From Bacillota bacterium (GTDB lineage: Bacteria > Bacillota > Clostridia > Lutisporales > Lutisporaceae), in the NCBI GenBank assembly GCA_029553855.1, contig JAKPKE010000018.1, forward strand, positions 1 to 64,000: 64,000 bases of DNA. The letters run 5' to 3'. Of this stretch, positions 44,646 through 53,631 are shown one piece after another (the first letter of the stretch is position 1; every line of letters starts with the position of its first letter). Below the pieces are notes generated by a model, which saw nothing but the letters and a program-made list of their open reading frames with translations, had not been told where the DNA came from and ran no database searches. Both the position numbers and the translations under genes were made by a program.

Positions 44646-45980
44646 TTATACTCCCAACAACCATGTAGCTAAAGAAAAATAAATGAATAGTGCGAATGCA
44701 TCAACAATTGTAGTAATCAAAGGACTGGCCATTATTGCAGGGTCAAGCTTCACGCTTTTTGCTGCAATTGGAAGCAATCCTCCTACGACTTTTGCGAGTA
44801 CGACAGTACAAAATAATGTGATTGAAACTGTGAATGCTATAGGTGTATTTACCTTTTCAAAATAAAGCAATCTCAAGTAATTGATACCTGCTAATGCAGC
44901 GCCGACTATCAGACTGACCCTCAATTCCTTCCAAAACACTTTAAATGAATCCCTCAATTCAATTTCGCCAAGGGCCAATCCCCTTATTATAAGCACTGAA
45001 GACTGTGAGCCTGCATTCCCACCCGTATCCATAAGCATAGGTATGAAAGCTGCAAGTATAACAACCGAATGCAATATATTTTCATATTTTCTTATTATAT
45101 TTCCTGTAAATGTAGCAGAGATCATCAAGATCAATAGCCACATTATTCTATTCTTTGCTAATGCAAAGGCGCTGGTTTTCAAATATTCCTCATCGGAAGG
45201 CTGCATAGCAGCCATTTTTTGAAGGTCTTCGGTGTTTTCACGATCTATTATATCAACAATATCATCAACTGTAATAATTCCAACCAATCTTCGCTCATTA
45301 TCCACAACGGGCATAGTGAGCAAATCGTACTTTTTGAACAGCATTGCAGCATTTTCCTGGTCATCTAAAGTACGGATATATATTACGTCATCGTTCATAA
45401 TATCAGACAGTAGGTCTGTTCCATTGCTCAATATCAGTTTTCTGATGGATATTACACCTTCAAGCTTTCTGTTCTTGTCAATTACGTAGCATGTATTTAT
45501 CGTTTCTTTATCAATACCGGTAAGCTTAATATGCTGAATTGCTTGATTTACAGTCATCTCTTTCTTTAAGTCGACATATTCGATAGTCATAATGCTTCCG
45601 GCCGAATCTTCCGGATAATTCAGGAATTGATTTATTAGCTTTCGCATATTGTAATCGGTGCTCATCAAAATCTTTTTTACAAGGTTTGCCGGCATTTCTT
45701 CAATGATATCTATTGCATCATCAAAAAATAACTCTTCAATAATAGTCTTTGTCTCTTTCGCTGTTATCGATTCAATGATATGCTGCTGCAATTCAACGGG
45801 TATATATGAGAAAACACCTGCAGCAATATCTTTGGGAAGTATACGGAATATTTTTACTAATTGATGCTTTTCAACTTTTTCAAGTATTTCAGCAATATCA
45901 ACTGTATTCATTTCCAATAATTCATTTCGTATTTCTATAATCTTGTTTTCATTGATCAGCTCAGTTATTCTCTTTTCCAT
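44646..45980 (-). CDS. mgtE: Magnesium transporter MgtE (444 aa)
   Basis: Mg2+ channel/transporter. The N domain (about residues 1-125) is followed by two CBS domains (about 130-250, TCYVIDKNRKLEGVISI and TMPVVDNERRLVGIITVDD), a plug helix, and five C-terminal spans with MLMDTGGNAGSQSSVLIIRGLALGE and the acidic pore residues of the family. The start ATG at 45980 lies behind AAAGGAGGT inside a perfect CTCCTTTAAAGGAG palindrome (45989-46002). The M-box upstream indicates Mg2+-dependent control. Confidence 0.96.
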   Translation of the reverse strand: MEKRITELINENKIIEIRNELLEMNTVDIAEILEKVEKHQLVKIFRILPKDIAAGVFSYIPVELQQHIIESITAKETKTIIEELFFDDAIDIIEEMPANLVKKILMSTDYNMRKLINQFLNYPEDSAGSIMTIEYVDLKKEMTVNQAIQHIKLTGIDKETINTCYVIDKNRKLEGVISIRKLILSNGTDLLSDIMNDDVIYIRTLDDQENAAMLFKKYDLLTMPVVDNERRLVGIITVDDIVDIIDRENTEDLQKMAAMQPSDEEYLKTSAFALAKNRIMWLLILMISATFTGNIIRKYENILHSVVILAAFIPMLMDTGGNAGSQSSVLIIRGLALGEIELRDSFKVFWKELRVSLIVGAALAGINYLRLLYFEKVNTPIAFTVSITLFCTVVLAKVVGGLLPIAAKSVKLDPAIMASPLITTIVDAFALFIYFSLATWLLGV

Positions 45981-46113
45981 TTCAGTACCTCCTTTAAAGG
46001 AGCCGTACTGCCGGAGCGACAGCTACGGCTTCAGATGATTTATTTTTATTGCCACTGGGTAAAGGGCCAGAATCCATAACTGTCACCATCCTTTCAGAAA
46101 ATAAAATCTCTTT

Positions 46114-46305
46114 AACTCAATGAGTAAAGAGAACAATAAACTTGAAAATCCATCTTTACCCGTTGAGTTTCAGCACTCCGCAGCTTAGGATAAACCAGCT
46201 ACATTAGGTAAAGCCTTAATCCGGCAATACCTGCTGACCCGTTGGTGTCTCTGGACATTTCCGGGCAGTAGCATATTTCTGCGTAGTAACCTCACCTAAC
46301 AAGAT
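46114..46305 (-). promoter_or_regulatory. M-box (ykoK) magnesium riboswitch with expression platform
   Basis: Read on the minus strand from about 46305: GTTAGGTGAGG, CTACTGCCC, AATGTCCAGAGAC, ACCAACGGGTCA, TGTAGCTGG, TCCTAAGCTGCGGAGTGCTGAAACTCAACG. These match the conserved M-box order. The 3' strand AACTCAACGGGTAAAG (46154-46169) can pair with CTTTACTCATTGAGTT (46114-46129), which precedes a T-rich stretch, so Mg2+ binding could switch termination. Bases 46003-46113 also hold a GCCGTA/TACGGC hairpin near the gene start; 46306-46493 is AT-rich and carries no other gene. Confidence 0.93.
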
Positions 46306-46493
46306 GCCTATATGATATTATTATTGTATTATTGCATCAACTAATATGTTACTATACAAAACAAATAAAGTAAAGGGAATAAGGACCTGTATTGCAAAGT
46401 CTTTTTATATGTTATATATTATTGGAAGAAGTTTACTGAGCAGAATAGAATACATAGTAATGCTTAAATCTCAGCAAAGGGGAAGATGTATAT

Positions 46494-47975
46494 ATGCCTA
46501 AATCCATTATTATAATTGGAGCCGGGATGGGAGGTATGGCAGCAGGGATTTATGGCCAGATGAACGGCTTTGAAACCCGTATTTTTGAGATGCATAATCG
46601 TCCCGGAGGACAATGTGCTTCATGGCAGCGCAAAGGCTATACCTTTGATGCATGCATTCATCATCTGATGGGCTGTTCACCTGAGATGAGAATAAACCAG
46701 ATCTGGTCTGAGCTTGGAGTAATGCCGAGAGAGTTGGCATATACCAAAGAATGTGTCAGCGTTGTTTCCTCCGATAGGAAGGTCTTTTTTGATTATTATG
46801 ATACGGATCGACTGGCGGAGCATTTGCAGGAACTTGCTCCCCAGGATAAGCAGGTTATCCTGGATTATATCGAAGGGATTAAGTTATTTGCAAAATATGA
46901 TATTATGGGAGAATTAATGGTGGGGGGTATCCCAGGCATTTTGAAACAACTGCCCGCTATTCCGAAAATTACCAAGTGGTTCAAGCCGACAATGGCTGAT
47001 TTTGCAAAACGTTTTTCCGATCCTTTTTTGCAAAAGGCATTTCCGCTGTTGGAATACTCTATGCCATTTCTGCCTTTTGCCATTCATCTTTCCAAACATG
47101 CCTGCGGACTTAAAAGGGATATTGCATGGCCGATTGGTGCAAGCAGCGGCTTTTCTGATTCTATGGCAAAACGTTATGAAGATCTGGGAGGGGAAATGCA
47201 CTGCCGAAGGAAGGTATCCAAAATAATTGTCAAAGATGGGAAAGCCATAGGCGTCAAATTTGGAGACGGCAGTGAAGAGTATGCAGATATCGTTATTTCC
47301 AATGCCGATGGCCGTAATACTCTGCTTGATATGCTTGAAGGAAGATATATGAATGCACGGCTTAAAGAATACTGCAGCGAACCCGAGGATGAAAGCAATT
47401 GGGCGGTGCATGTTTTCCTTGGCGTAAACCATGATCTTTCCCAGGAACCCTCCAGCATAATTATGCTGCTTGATCATCCGGTAACTATAGCAGGTCATAA
47501 AACAGATTCATTGGATATGCAGCTTTATGGCTTTGACAAAACAATGGCACCGGAGGGAAAAGGGGTAATAAAAGTTGAACTGGTGTCGAAATACTCATAT
47601 TGGAAGGAACTGTCAACAGATCGAATAGCCTATGAAGAGGAAAAACAAAAAGTCGCAGAGCAGGTTATTGAACTTATAGAAAAATATTTTCACGGAATAA
47701 GGAGTCAGATTGAGGCAATAGATGTGCCGACCATACTGACCTGGGAACGTTTTATGGGAGGGACCCATGGATTCTGTAACGGTCCGAATAAAAAGCCGGA
47801 CTTTATCGGGAACCTGATCAAGAACAATGATATGATAATTCCGGGGCTTGAAAATTTTTATTTTGTCGGAATATGGGCAACATCAATGGGTGCTCTGTTT
47901 GCAAATGCGCTGTCGGGGAAAAAGGCCATCCAAAGAGTTTGCAGAAAAGAAGGAGTTAAATTTACCACTATTTAG
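46494..47975 (+). CDS. CrtI-like FAD-dependent oxidoreductase (493 aa)
   Basis: A phytoene-desaturase/NAD(P)-amine-oxidase-like flavoenzyme. The N-terminal dinucleotide motif is SIIIIGAGMGGMAAGIYGQ, followed by IFEMHNRPGGQCASWQRKGY and FDACIHHLMG. VISNADGRNTLLDML sits mid-protein, and the C-terminal FAD motif is LENFYFVGIWATSMGALFANALSGK. Start ATG follows AAAGGGGAAG. The gene stands alone; no carotenoid genes flank it, so the substrate is unknown. Confidence 0.85.
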   Translation: MPKSIIIIGAGMGGMAAGIYGQMNGFETRIFEMHNRPGGQCASWQRKGYTFDACIHHLMGCSPEMRINQIWSELGVMPRELAYTKECVSVVSSDRKVFFDYYDTDRLAEHLQELAPQDKQVILDYIEGIKLFAKYDIMGELMVGGIPGILKQLPAIPKITKWFKPTMADFAKRFSDPFLQKAFPLLEYSMPFLPFAIHLSKHACGLKRDIAWPIGASSGFSDSMAKRYEDLGGEMHCRRKVSKIIVKDGKAIGVKFGDGSEEYADIVISNADGRNTLLDMLEGRYMNARLKEYCSEPEDESNWAVHVFLGVNHDLSQEPSSIIMLLDHPVTIAGHKTDSLDMQLYGFDKTMAPEGKGVIKVELVSKYSYWKELSTDRIAYEEEKQKVAEQVIELIEKYFHGIRSQIEAIDVPTILTWERFMGGTHGFCNGPNKKPDFIGNLIKNNDMIIPGLENFYFVGIWATSMGALFANALSGKKAIQRVCRKEGVKFTTI

Positions 47976-48590
47976 AACAACTATGGTGCGAAAAGACAGA
48001 TGATAATGATTATCGTTAACAATATGTCAAACAGACATTCCTGTGTAAATGCAAAATAATTTCTTCGTTATATATTTTCTTATGAATTCGGGAAATTATT
48101 TATATGAAACATGTTAAATTTGATATTCCGGTGAAAATGTTAATATTTGATAAACTTAGCTGAATTAAATAATAAATAAACTCGCTAAGCATTGATATTA
48201 GCCAATTCATAAAATATGTAAAAAATATGACGCGTTTAAATCGCTTATAAGCGATTATAAACGCGTGGGTAATAGTATAGGACCTCGAGAATATTTGCTG
48301 AAAATCTTGATTTGATTTAGGAGCATAGTTGACGGCAAGTTACAGCATAAATTAAATAATAACACGAGGGAGCAAATTATTATAATCTGCCAATATATGA
48401 TATACTGTATATGATGATTATTAAAGACCAAAATATTGTCAGCATTCTAAATATAAAGCTGATTTTGAATTACTGAAATAAATTTTATGTTTCAGCAGGG
48501 CTTAGCCCCCTCTATGTCGAATATTGTAATTGCGCGAAATAATCATTTCGCGCAATATTGGTATTATTTTACCTAAAGGAGACATGTAAT
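47976..48590. other. Gene-free region with Fur-like box and two strong hairpins
   Basis: No coding frame is credible in these 615 bp. Positions 48001-48019 read TGATAATGATTATCGTTAA, close to a Fur box. Positions 48230-48266 form ACGCGTTTA/TAAACGCGT outside ATCGCTTATAAGCGAT. Positions 48529-48540 (ATTGCGCGAAAT) and 48545-48556 (ATTTCGCGCAAT) form a perfect 12-bp hairpin 34 bp before the recombinase start. The rest is AT-rich. Confidence 0.55.
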
Positions 48591-49541
48591 ATGCACGAAT
48601 TGCCGGATATTGCAATTGAATTTCTTAATTATATGGAAACCATTCGCGGAAAATCAAAAAATACTATTATCGCTTATAGCTATGATCTTGTTCTGTTTTT
48701 AAAATATATTAAAATGAAACGCGGCTATATAGCTTCAGATATGAAAATTGACGATATTCCCGTCCGTGACGTTGATTCATATATGCTGAGCAATATAAGC
48801 CTTGCTGATTTATACTCCTTCCTCTCCTTCGCTGCAAACCAGAGAGACAATAAAAACTATGCAAGAGCTCGAAAGGTTGCCTGTATCAGGTCCTTCTTCA
48901 AATATCTTTATAAAATGAAAATAATTAATGATAATCCCAGCTTAGAACTTGAATCGCCTAAAATCACCTCCAGGCACCCGGTATACCTTACCTTGGAGGA
49001 AAGTAAACGTCTTCTCTCATCAATTGATGGCGAAAATAAAGAAAGAGATTATGCAATTATAACGCTCTTTTTGAACTGCGGGCTTCGTCTTTCTGAATTG
49101 ATAAATATTGACATCAATAAAATTAGCGGAGACACACTTACGGTTATTGGAAAAGGAGACAAAGAACGGACGGTATATTTGAACAATGCATGTATCGAGG
49201 CAATAAAAGATTATTTAAAGGTCCGCCCTGCCAATCAAGTAAAAGATAAGAATGCTTTGTTTTTAAGCGAAAGAAAACGTAGAATAAGCAAAAGATCTGT
49301 ACAGTACCTTGTAAAAAAGTATATAAATGCCTCCGATCTGGATACGGACAAGTACTCCCCCCATAAACTGAGACATACGGCAGCTACTCTGATGTACAAA
49401 TATGGAAAAGTCGACATCAGATCACTGCAACAGATTCTTGGACATGAAAATATTTCAACGACTCAGATTTATACCCATTTAGATGATGAAATCCTTAGAA
49501 ATGCTGTAAATGCAAATCCTCTTTCCGATGAAAGAAAATAG
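48591..49541 (+). CDS. Tyrosine recombinase, XerC/D-like (316 aa)
   Basis: Site-specific recombinase. An N-terminal SAM-like core-binding domain (about residues 5-100, EFLNYMETIRGKSKNTIIAYS) precedes the catalytic domain. Its R-K-H-x-x-R-H-Y set is visible in NCGLRLSELINID, GKGDKERTV, SPHKLRHTAATLM, LGHENISTTQIYTHL. The size and location near lexA fit a chromosomal Xer-type enzyme rather than a phage integrase. ATG 48591 follows AAAGGAGACA. A dif site is not recognised nearby. Confidence 0.88.
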   Translation: MHELPDIAIEFLNYMETIRGKSKNTIIAYSYDLVLFLKYIKMKRGYIASDMKIDDIPVRDVDSYMLSNISLADLYSFLSFAANQRDNKNYARARKVACIRSFFKYLYKMKIINDNPSLELESPKITSRHPVYLTLEESKRLLSSIDGENKERDYAIITLFLNCGLRLSELINIDINKISGDTLTVIGKGDKERTVYLNNACIEAIKDYLKVRPANQVKDKNALFLSERKRRISKRSVQYLVKKYINASDLDTDKYSPHKLRHTAATLMYKYGKVDIRSLQQILGHENISTTQIYTHLDDEILRNAVNANPLSDERK

Positions 49542-49586
49542 AAACAGCAAGGATTAAAAACTTAATCGTATTAATCCTTGCTGTTT
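49542..49586. terminator. Bidirectional terminator
   Basis: AAACAGCAAGGATTAA (49542-49557) pairs with TTAATCCTTGCTGTTT (49571-49586). The right arm also codes for the end of the minus-strand gene. Confidence 0.85.
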
Positions 49587-49819
49587 TCATCACCGTAATC
49601 AACTACATAACCTTCTTCATAAATCCAATCTTCCAGGTCATCTGCAGCACTTTCATCTTCTATTATTTCGTCTATCTCGACACTTACGTAATCAACAGGC
49701 TTATCAATGCAAGCGCAGCAATTATCGCAGTTTTTATTCGGATTAAGATCACATATATTGCATTCCCCGCAGTCAATACATTCTCTGTCCATTAATACAC
49801 ATTCTTTCTTGTATGCCAT
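49571..49819 (-). CDS. Small cysteine-rich, acidic-tail protein (82 aa)
   Basis: The first half has seven cysteines in CIDCGECNICDLNPNKNCD and CCACID patterns, suggesting a small metal- or Fe-S-binding knuckle. The second half is strongly acidic (EIDEIIEDESAADDLEDW). The upstream ATG at 49834 is in frame, but GGAGGCATGCAAT favours ATG 49819. Similar short Cys-rich proteins occur in clostridia, to my memory without known function. Confidence 0.65.
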   Translation of the reverse strand: MAYKKECVLMDRECIDCGECNICDLNPNKNCDNCCACIDKPVDYVSVEIDEIIEDESAADDLEDWIYEEGYVVDYGDENSKD

Positions 49820-49964
49820 ATTGCATGCCTCCATTAATGTTATTCTACATCAGTTATGCCGTGTTTACAATTATGTTAATGCAATTGCTTTAAGTAAATC
49901 TACATATATACCGATAATTTAATTATAAGCGAATTTTTTATCATGACAAAAGGTGGTGTTATTT

Positions 49965-51155
49965 TTGTTCAGTATTGCCGTTAACCTGTTTATATTTATT
50001 GCTTATATTTTTATTTTGATTATTGAGTTCATTTTAATGAAGATTGTTGATCTTAGATTCAGTACCCCCTGGCTAATCACTACCCTTGCATACATCATGT
50101 TCATTAGCTACCAGGTGCTGGCGAGGGTCATCGAGGCCCTGGAGAAGGGTAAAGTCAGGGCAATGTTATACAATATCATGGATGTAGTAAACGGAATACC
50201 CCTTATTAACAAAAATGATCGAATAATTATACAATGGGATATCATTTTTAAGAAGCTGATAGATAAAAAAGAATACGCACTATACGATAGTATAATTAAA
50301 ATCAAGACAAAAACAATAGATCATTATGTAAATGAGTACCCCTCCCTCCTTCTAAACAGCTCTATGGACATAATCGAAAGAAATGTCAAAATAGACACAA
50401 AATCCTTGGTCAATAGAGATAATGAAAACAAAGGATTAGAGGGTAAGGAACTGGATATCAGCGAAGATATAAAAAACACACTTTTTATAAGATATATAGA
50501 TTCAAATAAAGTAACCTTCAGCAATTTCGATTCTTCTATCTATATTGATGTATTGCTGAATGATGAGTATGAACCTCAGGAATATGAAAAGCTATGTGTT
50601 GAGCCTAATGATAGATATGACGGCTTCTCCCTGACTGCATTTTACAAAAACAACAAGTATACTATTGTCCCCAGAACAATGCTTATTGACAAAAGGATTG
50701 ATAAGGAAAAATGGTTATACCGAAATATTGATAAAATAATGCAAAGCGCTCGAAATATTGCTGCAGAAATAAAAGATTATGAGATTATCATTGATGAAAT
50801 AAGTTTAAAAGGCTTATTATCTGATTATGTTAATAATAAAGAAAATCAAGTTCCTGAATTCTACTTTAAGTGCATTGAGGAAAACTATCTGGTTTTCAAC
50901 GGATTAATAAAAGAAAAGGAAACTGCCGTGGCATACTGTTTATTGGAAACGAGTCCCAGCGGCTTTGAAATCAGGCTGATAAAATACGAAATATTAATCG
51001 ATGGTGTGATAAAAACTTCAGATGAAGAAAAAACTGTTGTTATTGGCAATACATATCAGCCGCTTATAACAATAATGGAGAATATGCCGATTATATCAAA
51101 TAATATCAGATTGTTGATATCAAATCAGGATATTGAGGAATTGATCGTAAAATAA
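49965..51155 (+). CDS. Membrane-anchored protein of unknown function (396 aa)
   Basis: Two N-terminal membrane segments (about residues 3-27 and 36-54) are followed by about 340 soluble residues with mixed helix and strand. There is no recognisable catalytic motif and no cysteine cluster. TTG 49965 follows AGGTGGTG and is preferred to GTG 49953. Lying alone between the Cys-rich gene and the yneA-like gene, it gives no operon clue. Confidence 0.6.
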   Translation: MFSIAVNLFIFIAYIFILIIEFILMKIVDLRFSTPWLITTLAYIMFISYQVLARVIEALEKGKVRAMLYNIMDVVNGIPLINKNDRIIIQWDIIFKKLIDKKEYALYDSIIKIKTKTIDHYVNEYPSLLLNSSMDIIERNVKIDTKSLVNRDNENKGLEGKELDISEDIKNTLFIRYIDSNKVTFSNFDSSIYIDVLLNDEYEPQEYEKLCVEPNDRYDGFSLTAFYKNNKYTIVPRTMLIDKRIDKEKWLYRNIDKIMQSARNIAAEIKDYEIIIDEISLKGLLSDYVNNKENQVPEFYFKCIEENYLVFNGLIKEKETAVAYCLLETSPSGFEIRLIKYEILIDGVIKTSDEEKTVVIGNTYQPLITIMENMPIISNNIRLLISNQDIEELIVK

Positions 51156-51196
51156 TTTACGCGCAAAATTATAAGCAAATCATTATATATGCATCT

Positions 51197-51487
51197 TTAT
51201 TTGTAGCTTGGGAAATATAATAATTCCCCGGGTTTGATATTTGCGCTCTGCAAATCATTAATTTCCATAACTATAGATATATATTCTCTTATGTCCATGT
51301 TGTCAGCATATTTCCTTGATATACTCCACAATGTATCACCCGCCTCTATATATTCCGGGACCATGGTAACATCGTTATTCACCCTGGCACTTACCGCTAA
51401 TGTAAAAAGCAGCGAAATTACAACAAACATAACTGTACCCATGGAAATCAGGAACCTTGCTTTGCTTTTAACAATATATTTCTTCAT
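51197..51487 (-). CDS. yneA: LysM protein, YneA-like SOS cell-division inhibitor (96 aa)
   Basis: A single membrane span or signal (residues about 9-30, RFLISMGTVMFVVISLLF) and a C-terminal LysM domain (EYIEAGDTLWSISRKYADN...IKPGELLYFPS). In Bacillus, YneA, encoded divergently from lexA, delays division during DNA damage. The same arrangement, and LexA boxes in its promoter, support that role here. ATG 51487 follows GGAGGTTATTTT; the longer frame to 51523 is unlikely. Confidence 0.85.
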   Translation of the reverse strand: MKKYIVKSKARFLISMGTVMFVVISLLFTLAVSARVNNDVTMVPEYIEAGDTLWSISRKYADNMDIREYISIVMEINDLQSANIKPGELLYFPSYK

Positions 51488-51503
51488 AAAATAACCTCCA
51501 TAC

Positions 51504-51552
51504 GAACATATGTTCTTAACCATATTTTATACGAACATATGTACTATGTCAA
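51504..51552 (-). promoter_or_regulatory. yneA-like promoter with two LexA boxes
   Basis: On the minus strand TTGACA (51547-51552) and TAAAAT (51524-51529) are 17 bp apart. GAACATATGTAC-type box 51533-51544 lies in the spacer and the perfect GAACATATGTTC at 51504-51515 lies just downstream. Confidence 0.88.
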
Positions 51553-51653
51553 GGATTATTTTTGATATTTGTGAATATATGTATAATAGAGTAATTTCAA
51601 CTCTTTAAAGCATATAGTCCTCCTAAAACCTCATAATTAATCTGATATACTGC

Positions 51654-51692
51654 GAACATATGTTTGAAATATTAAAATCATTATGTTATAAT
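51654..51692 (+). promoter_or_regulatory. lexA promoter with LexA box (autoregulation)
   Basis: TTGAAA (51664-51669), 17-bp spacer, TATAAT (51687-51692). GAACATATGTTT at 51654-51665 overlaps the -35. Confidence 0.85.
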
Positions 51693-51740
51693 TGAAAAAG
51701 CGATTATTATGAAATATTTACCGTAAAGATGGAGTGTATT

Positions 51741-52361
51741 ATGAATATAGATGACTTAAGCAAAAAACAATTGGAAGTATTAAAATTTATCAAGAAAGAA
51801 ATCACAAAAAAAGGATATCCCCCCTCCGTCAGGGAAATTTGTGATGCCGTTAAGCTCAAATCTACTTCTACCGTGCATGGCCATCTTGAACGGCTTGAAA
51901 GGAAAGGATACATCAGGAGAGATCCTACTAAACCGCGCGCCATTGAAGTTCTTGACAGCAACAGTTCAATAATCACAAAGAAAGAAATGGTGGAGCTTCC
52001 CGTCGTGGGTAAAGTCACTGCCGGACTGCCCATACTTGCGGATGAGAATATTGAGGATACTTTCCCCGTGCCTGTAGATTTTGTTGGCAACAGCGATGCT
52101 TTTATGCTTATTGTTAAAGGTGACAGTATGATAAACGCAGGTATATTTGATGGCGATTATGTTATCGTAAGGCAGCAGAAAGTTGCGAAAAACGGCGATA
52201 TTGTAGTTGCATTGCTTAATGATGAAGCCACTGTAAAGACTTTCTACAAAGAAAATGATTACTTCAGGCTGCAGCCGGAGAACCCATATCTTATGCCAAT
52301 AATAGTCAGGGAGCTTTCCATACTTGGCAAGGTGATAGGAGTTTTCAGATCAATAAGGTAA
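51741..52361 (+). CDS. lexA: SOS repressor LexA (206 aa)
   Basis: Represses recA, the yneA-like gene and itself until RecA triggers self-cleavage. The winged helix-turn-helix (about residues 1-65, [25 protein letters not shown]) binds the boxes above. The cleavage site is Ala-Gly in GKVTAGLPI, the nucleophile Ser in [15 protein letters not shown] and the Lys in [13 protein letters not shown] 51741 with GGAGTG before it is preferred to ATG 51729. Confidence 0.97.
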   Translation: MNIDDLSKKQLEVLKFIKKEITKKGYPPSVREICDAVKLKSTSTVHGHLERLERKGYIRRDPTKPRAIEVLDSNSSIITKKEMVELPVVGKVTAGLPILADENIEDTFPVPVDFVGNSDAFMLIVKGDSMINAGIFDGDYVIVRQQKVAKNGDIVVALLNDEATVKTFYKENDYFRLQPENPYLMPIIVRELSILGKVIGVFRSIR

Positions 52362-52369
52362 TTAAATTG

Positions 52370-52400
52370 ACAAAGCAAATAGATTTACTATTTGCTTTGT
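52370..52400. terminator. Bidirectional terminator between lexA and the exporter operon
   Basis: ACAAAGCAAATAG (52370-52382) pairs with CTATTTGCTTTGT (52388-52400), followed by ATTTTTA. Confidence 0.85.
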
Positions 52401-53620
52401 ATTTTTATACCTTCCTTTAGGGTTTCGTCAGGGGATAAAATTATGTTTTCCCCTTCTTCAAGGCCCTTCAATATTTCAACCTGATCGTTATTCCCTATGC
52501 CCTTTACTATTGCCCTTAATTTTGCTTTACTGTTTTCGATAACAAATACATGGTCTCTGCCCTGATAATTGAATACTGCCTTTTCGGGGATTATTAGCGT
52601 CTCTTTCCTGCTTCGTGTTATAATCTTTACATTCATTTCGTACCCCGGTCTCAGTTCTTCTGTCAGATTATCAGATTCGATTTCTACTCTGATTCTTTTC
52701 TGTTCTATACCAAGATCAGACATAATGCTTTCAGCCTTAGGGTGTATTTTCCTGATTTCGCCTTTGATACTCATTATTCCTATGTCTTCATTGTCAATTA
52801 TTACGGGTGTACCCGGCTTGATTCCGGCTATATCTTCTGCAAGTACATAACACTCAATATAATAGCCCTTAGATCCTCCTATATCAAATAGTAATGTTCC
52901 CGCTTGCACCATATTTCCTTCTTTTATTTCTGCCGTCATTACCGTACCGTCAATAGGAGATCTCACAATCATATCTTCAGACTTCAGCTTCAACTGCTCA
53001 ATTCCTGCATTTATTTCAGAAAGCTGTGCCTCATACTGCTTTCTCACATTTCCCGATATCTCTTTTTCCGCAAGCTTCAGGCTGCTTGCAGCTGTTTCCA
53101 ATCCCGCCTCTGCCGCTGCCAGATTAGTAAGCGAGTTTCTATATGTTTCCAGGCTTAAAGCACCTGCTTCATACAACACTTTGTTGCTGTCCGCAGTTCT
53201 TTTCAATTCCTCATATAAAGCTTCTGCAGAACGTACCTGTGCATTAAGCCTCCGAATATCTTCATCATCCGCAGGATTTTTGGCTTCATCGAATTTTGCT
53301 GTTATTACCAGCTTTTGAGCTTCCAATGCCTTTATCTTAAGCAGTAAATCGCTGTTATCAATCCTTGCAAGTACCTCCCCTGCTTTTACTGTTTCCCCTG
53401 CCTTTTTAGTTACTTGAAGAATTTTCCCTGCTGAGACTGAATACACTGCAATTTCCTCTTCAAGAAGCAGATCTCCGATTTCTTCAATATATTCTTCAAT
53501 GCTTCCTCTGATGACTTTTCCGAATTCAACAGTAATTGCTGAACTCCCCATTTTAATTTTCACGGCAGCTATCAAGGCAATTACTATAATAAGACTTATC
53601 CAGGCAGTTCTTTTCTTCAC
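52388..53620 (-). CDS. HlyD/RND-type efflux adaptor (410 aa)
   Basis: Last gene of the TetR-controlled exporter operon. An N-terminal span (AWISLIIVIALIAAVKIKM), a lipoyl half (VSAGKILQVTKKAGETVKAGEVLARIDNSD), a coiled coil (about residues 90-210), a second lipoyl half (IVRSPIDGTVMTAEIKEGNMVQAG) and beta-barrel segments to the end. Start is GTG 53620 after GGGGGTGTTG. Confidence 0.9.
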   Translation of the reverse strand: MKKRTAWISLIIVIALIAAVKIKMGSSAITVEFGKVIRGSIEEYIEEIGDLLLEEEIAVYSVSAGKILQVTKKAGETVKAGEVLARIDNSDLLLKIKALEAQKLVITAKFDEAKNPADDEDIRRLNAQVRSAEALYEELKRTADSNKVLYEAGALSLETYRNSLTNLAAAEAGLETAASSLKLAEKEISGNVRKQYEAQLSEINAGIEQLKLKSEDMIVRSPIDGTVMTAEIKEGNMVQAGTLLFDIGGSKGYYIECYVLAEDIAGIKPGTPVIIDNEDIGIMSIKGEIRKIHPKAESIMSDLGIEQKRIRVEIESDNLTEELRPGYEMNVKIITRSRKETLIIPEKAVFNYQGRDHVFVIENSKAKLRAIVKGIGNNDQVEILKGLEEGENIILSPDETLKEGIKIQSK

Positions 53621-53631
53621 TTCAACACCCC

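Noticed and set aside
48558-49541. Tyrosine recombinase as the integrase of a genomic island
   Set aside because: No tRNA target, att repeats or phage genes flank it; the protein looks like a chromosomal Xer-type enzyme.
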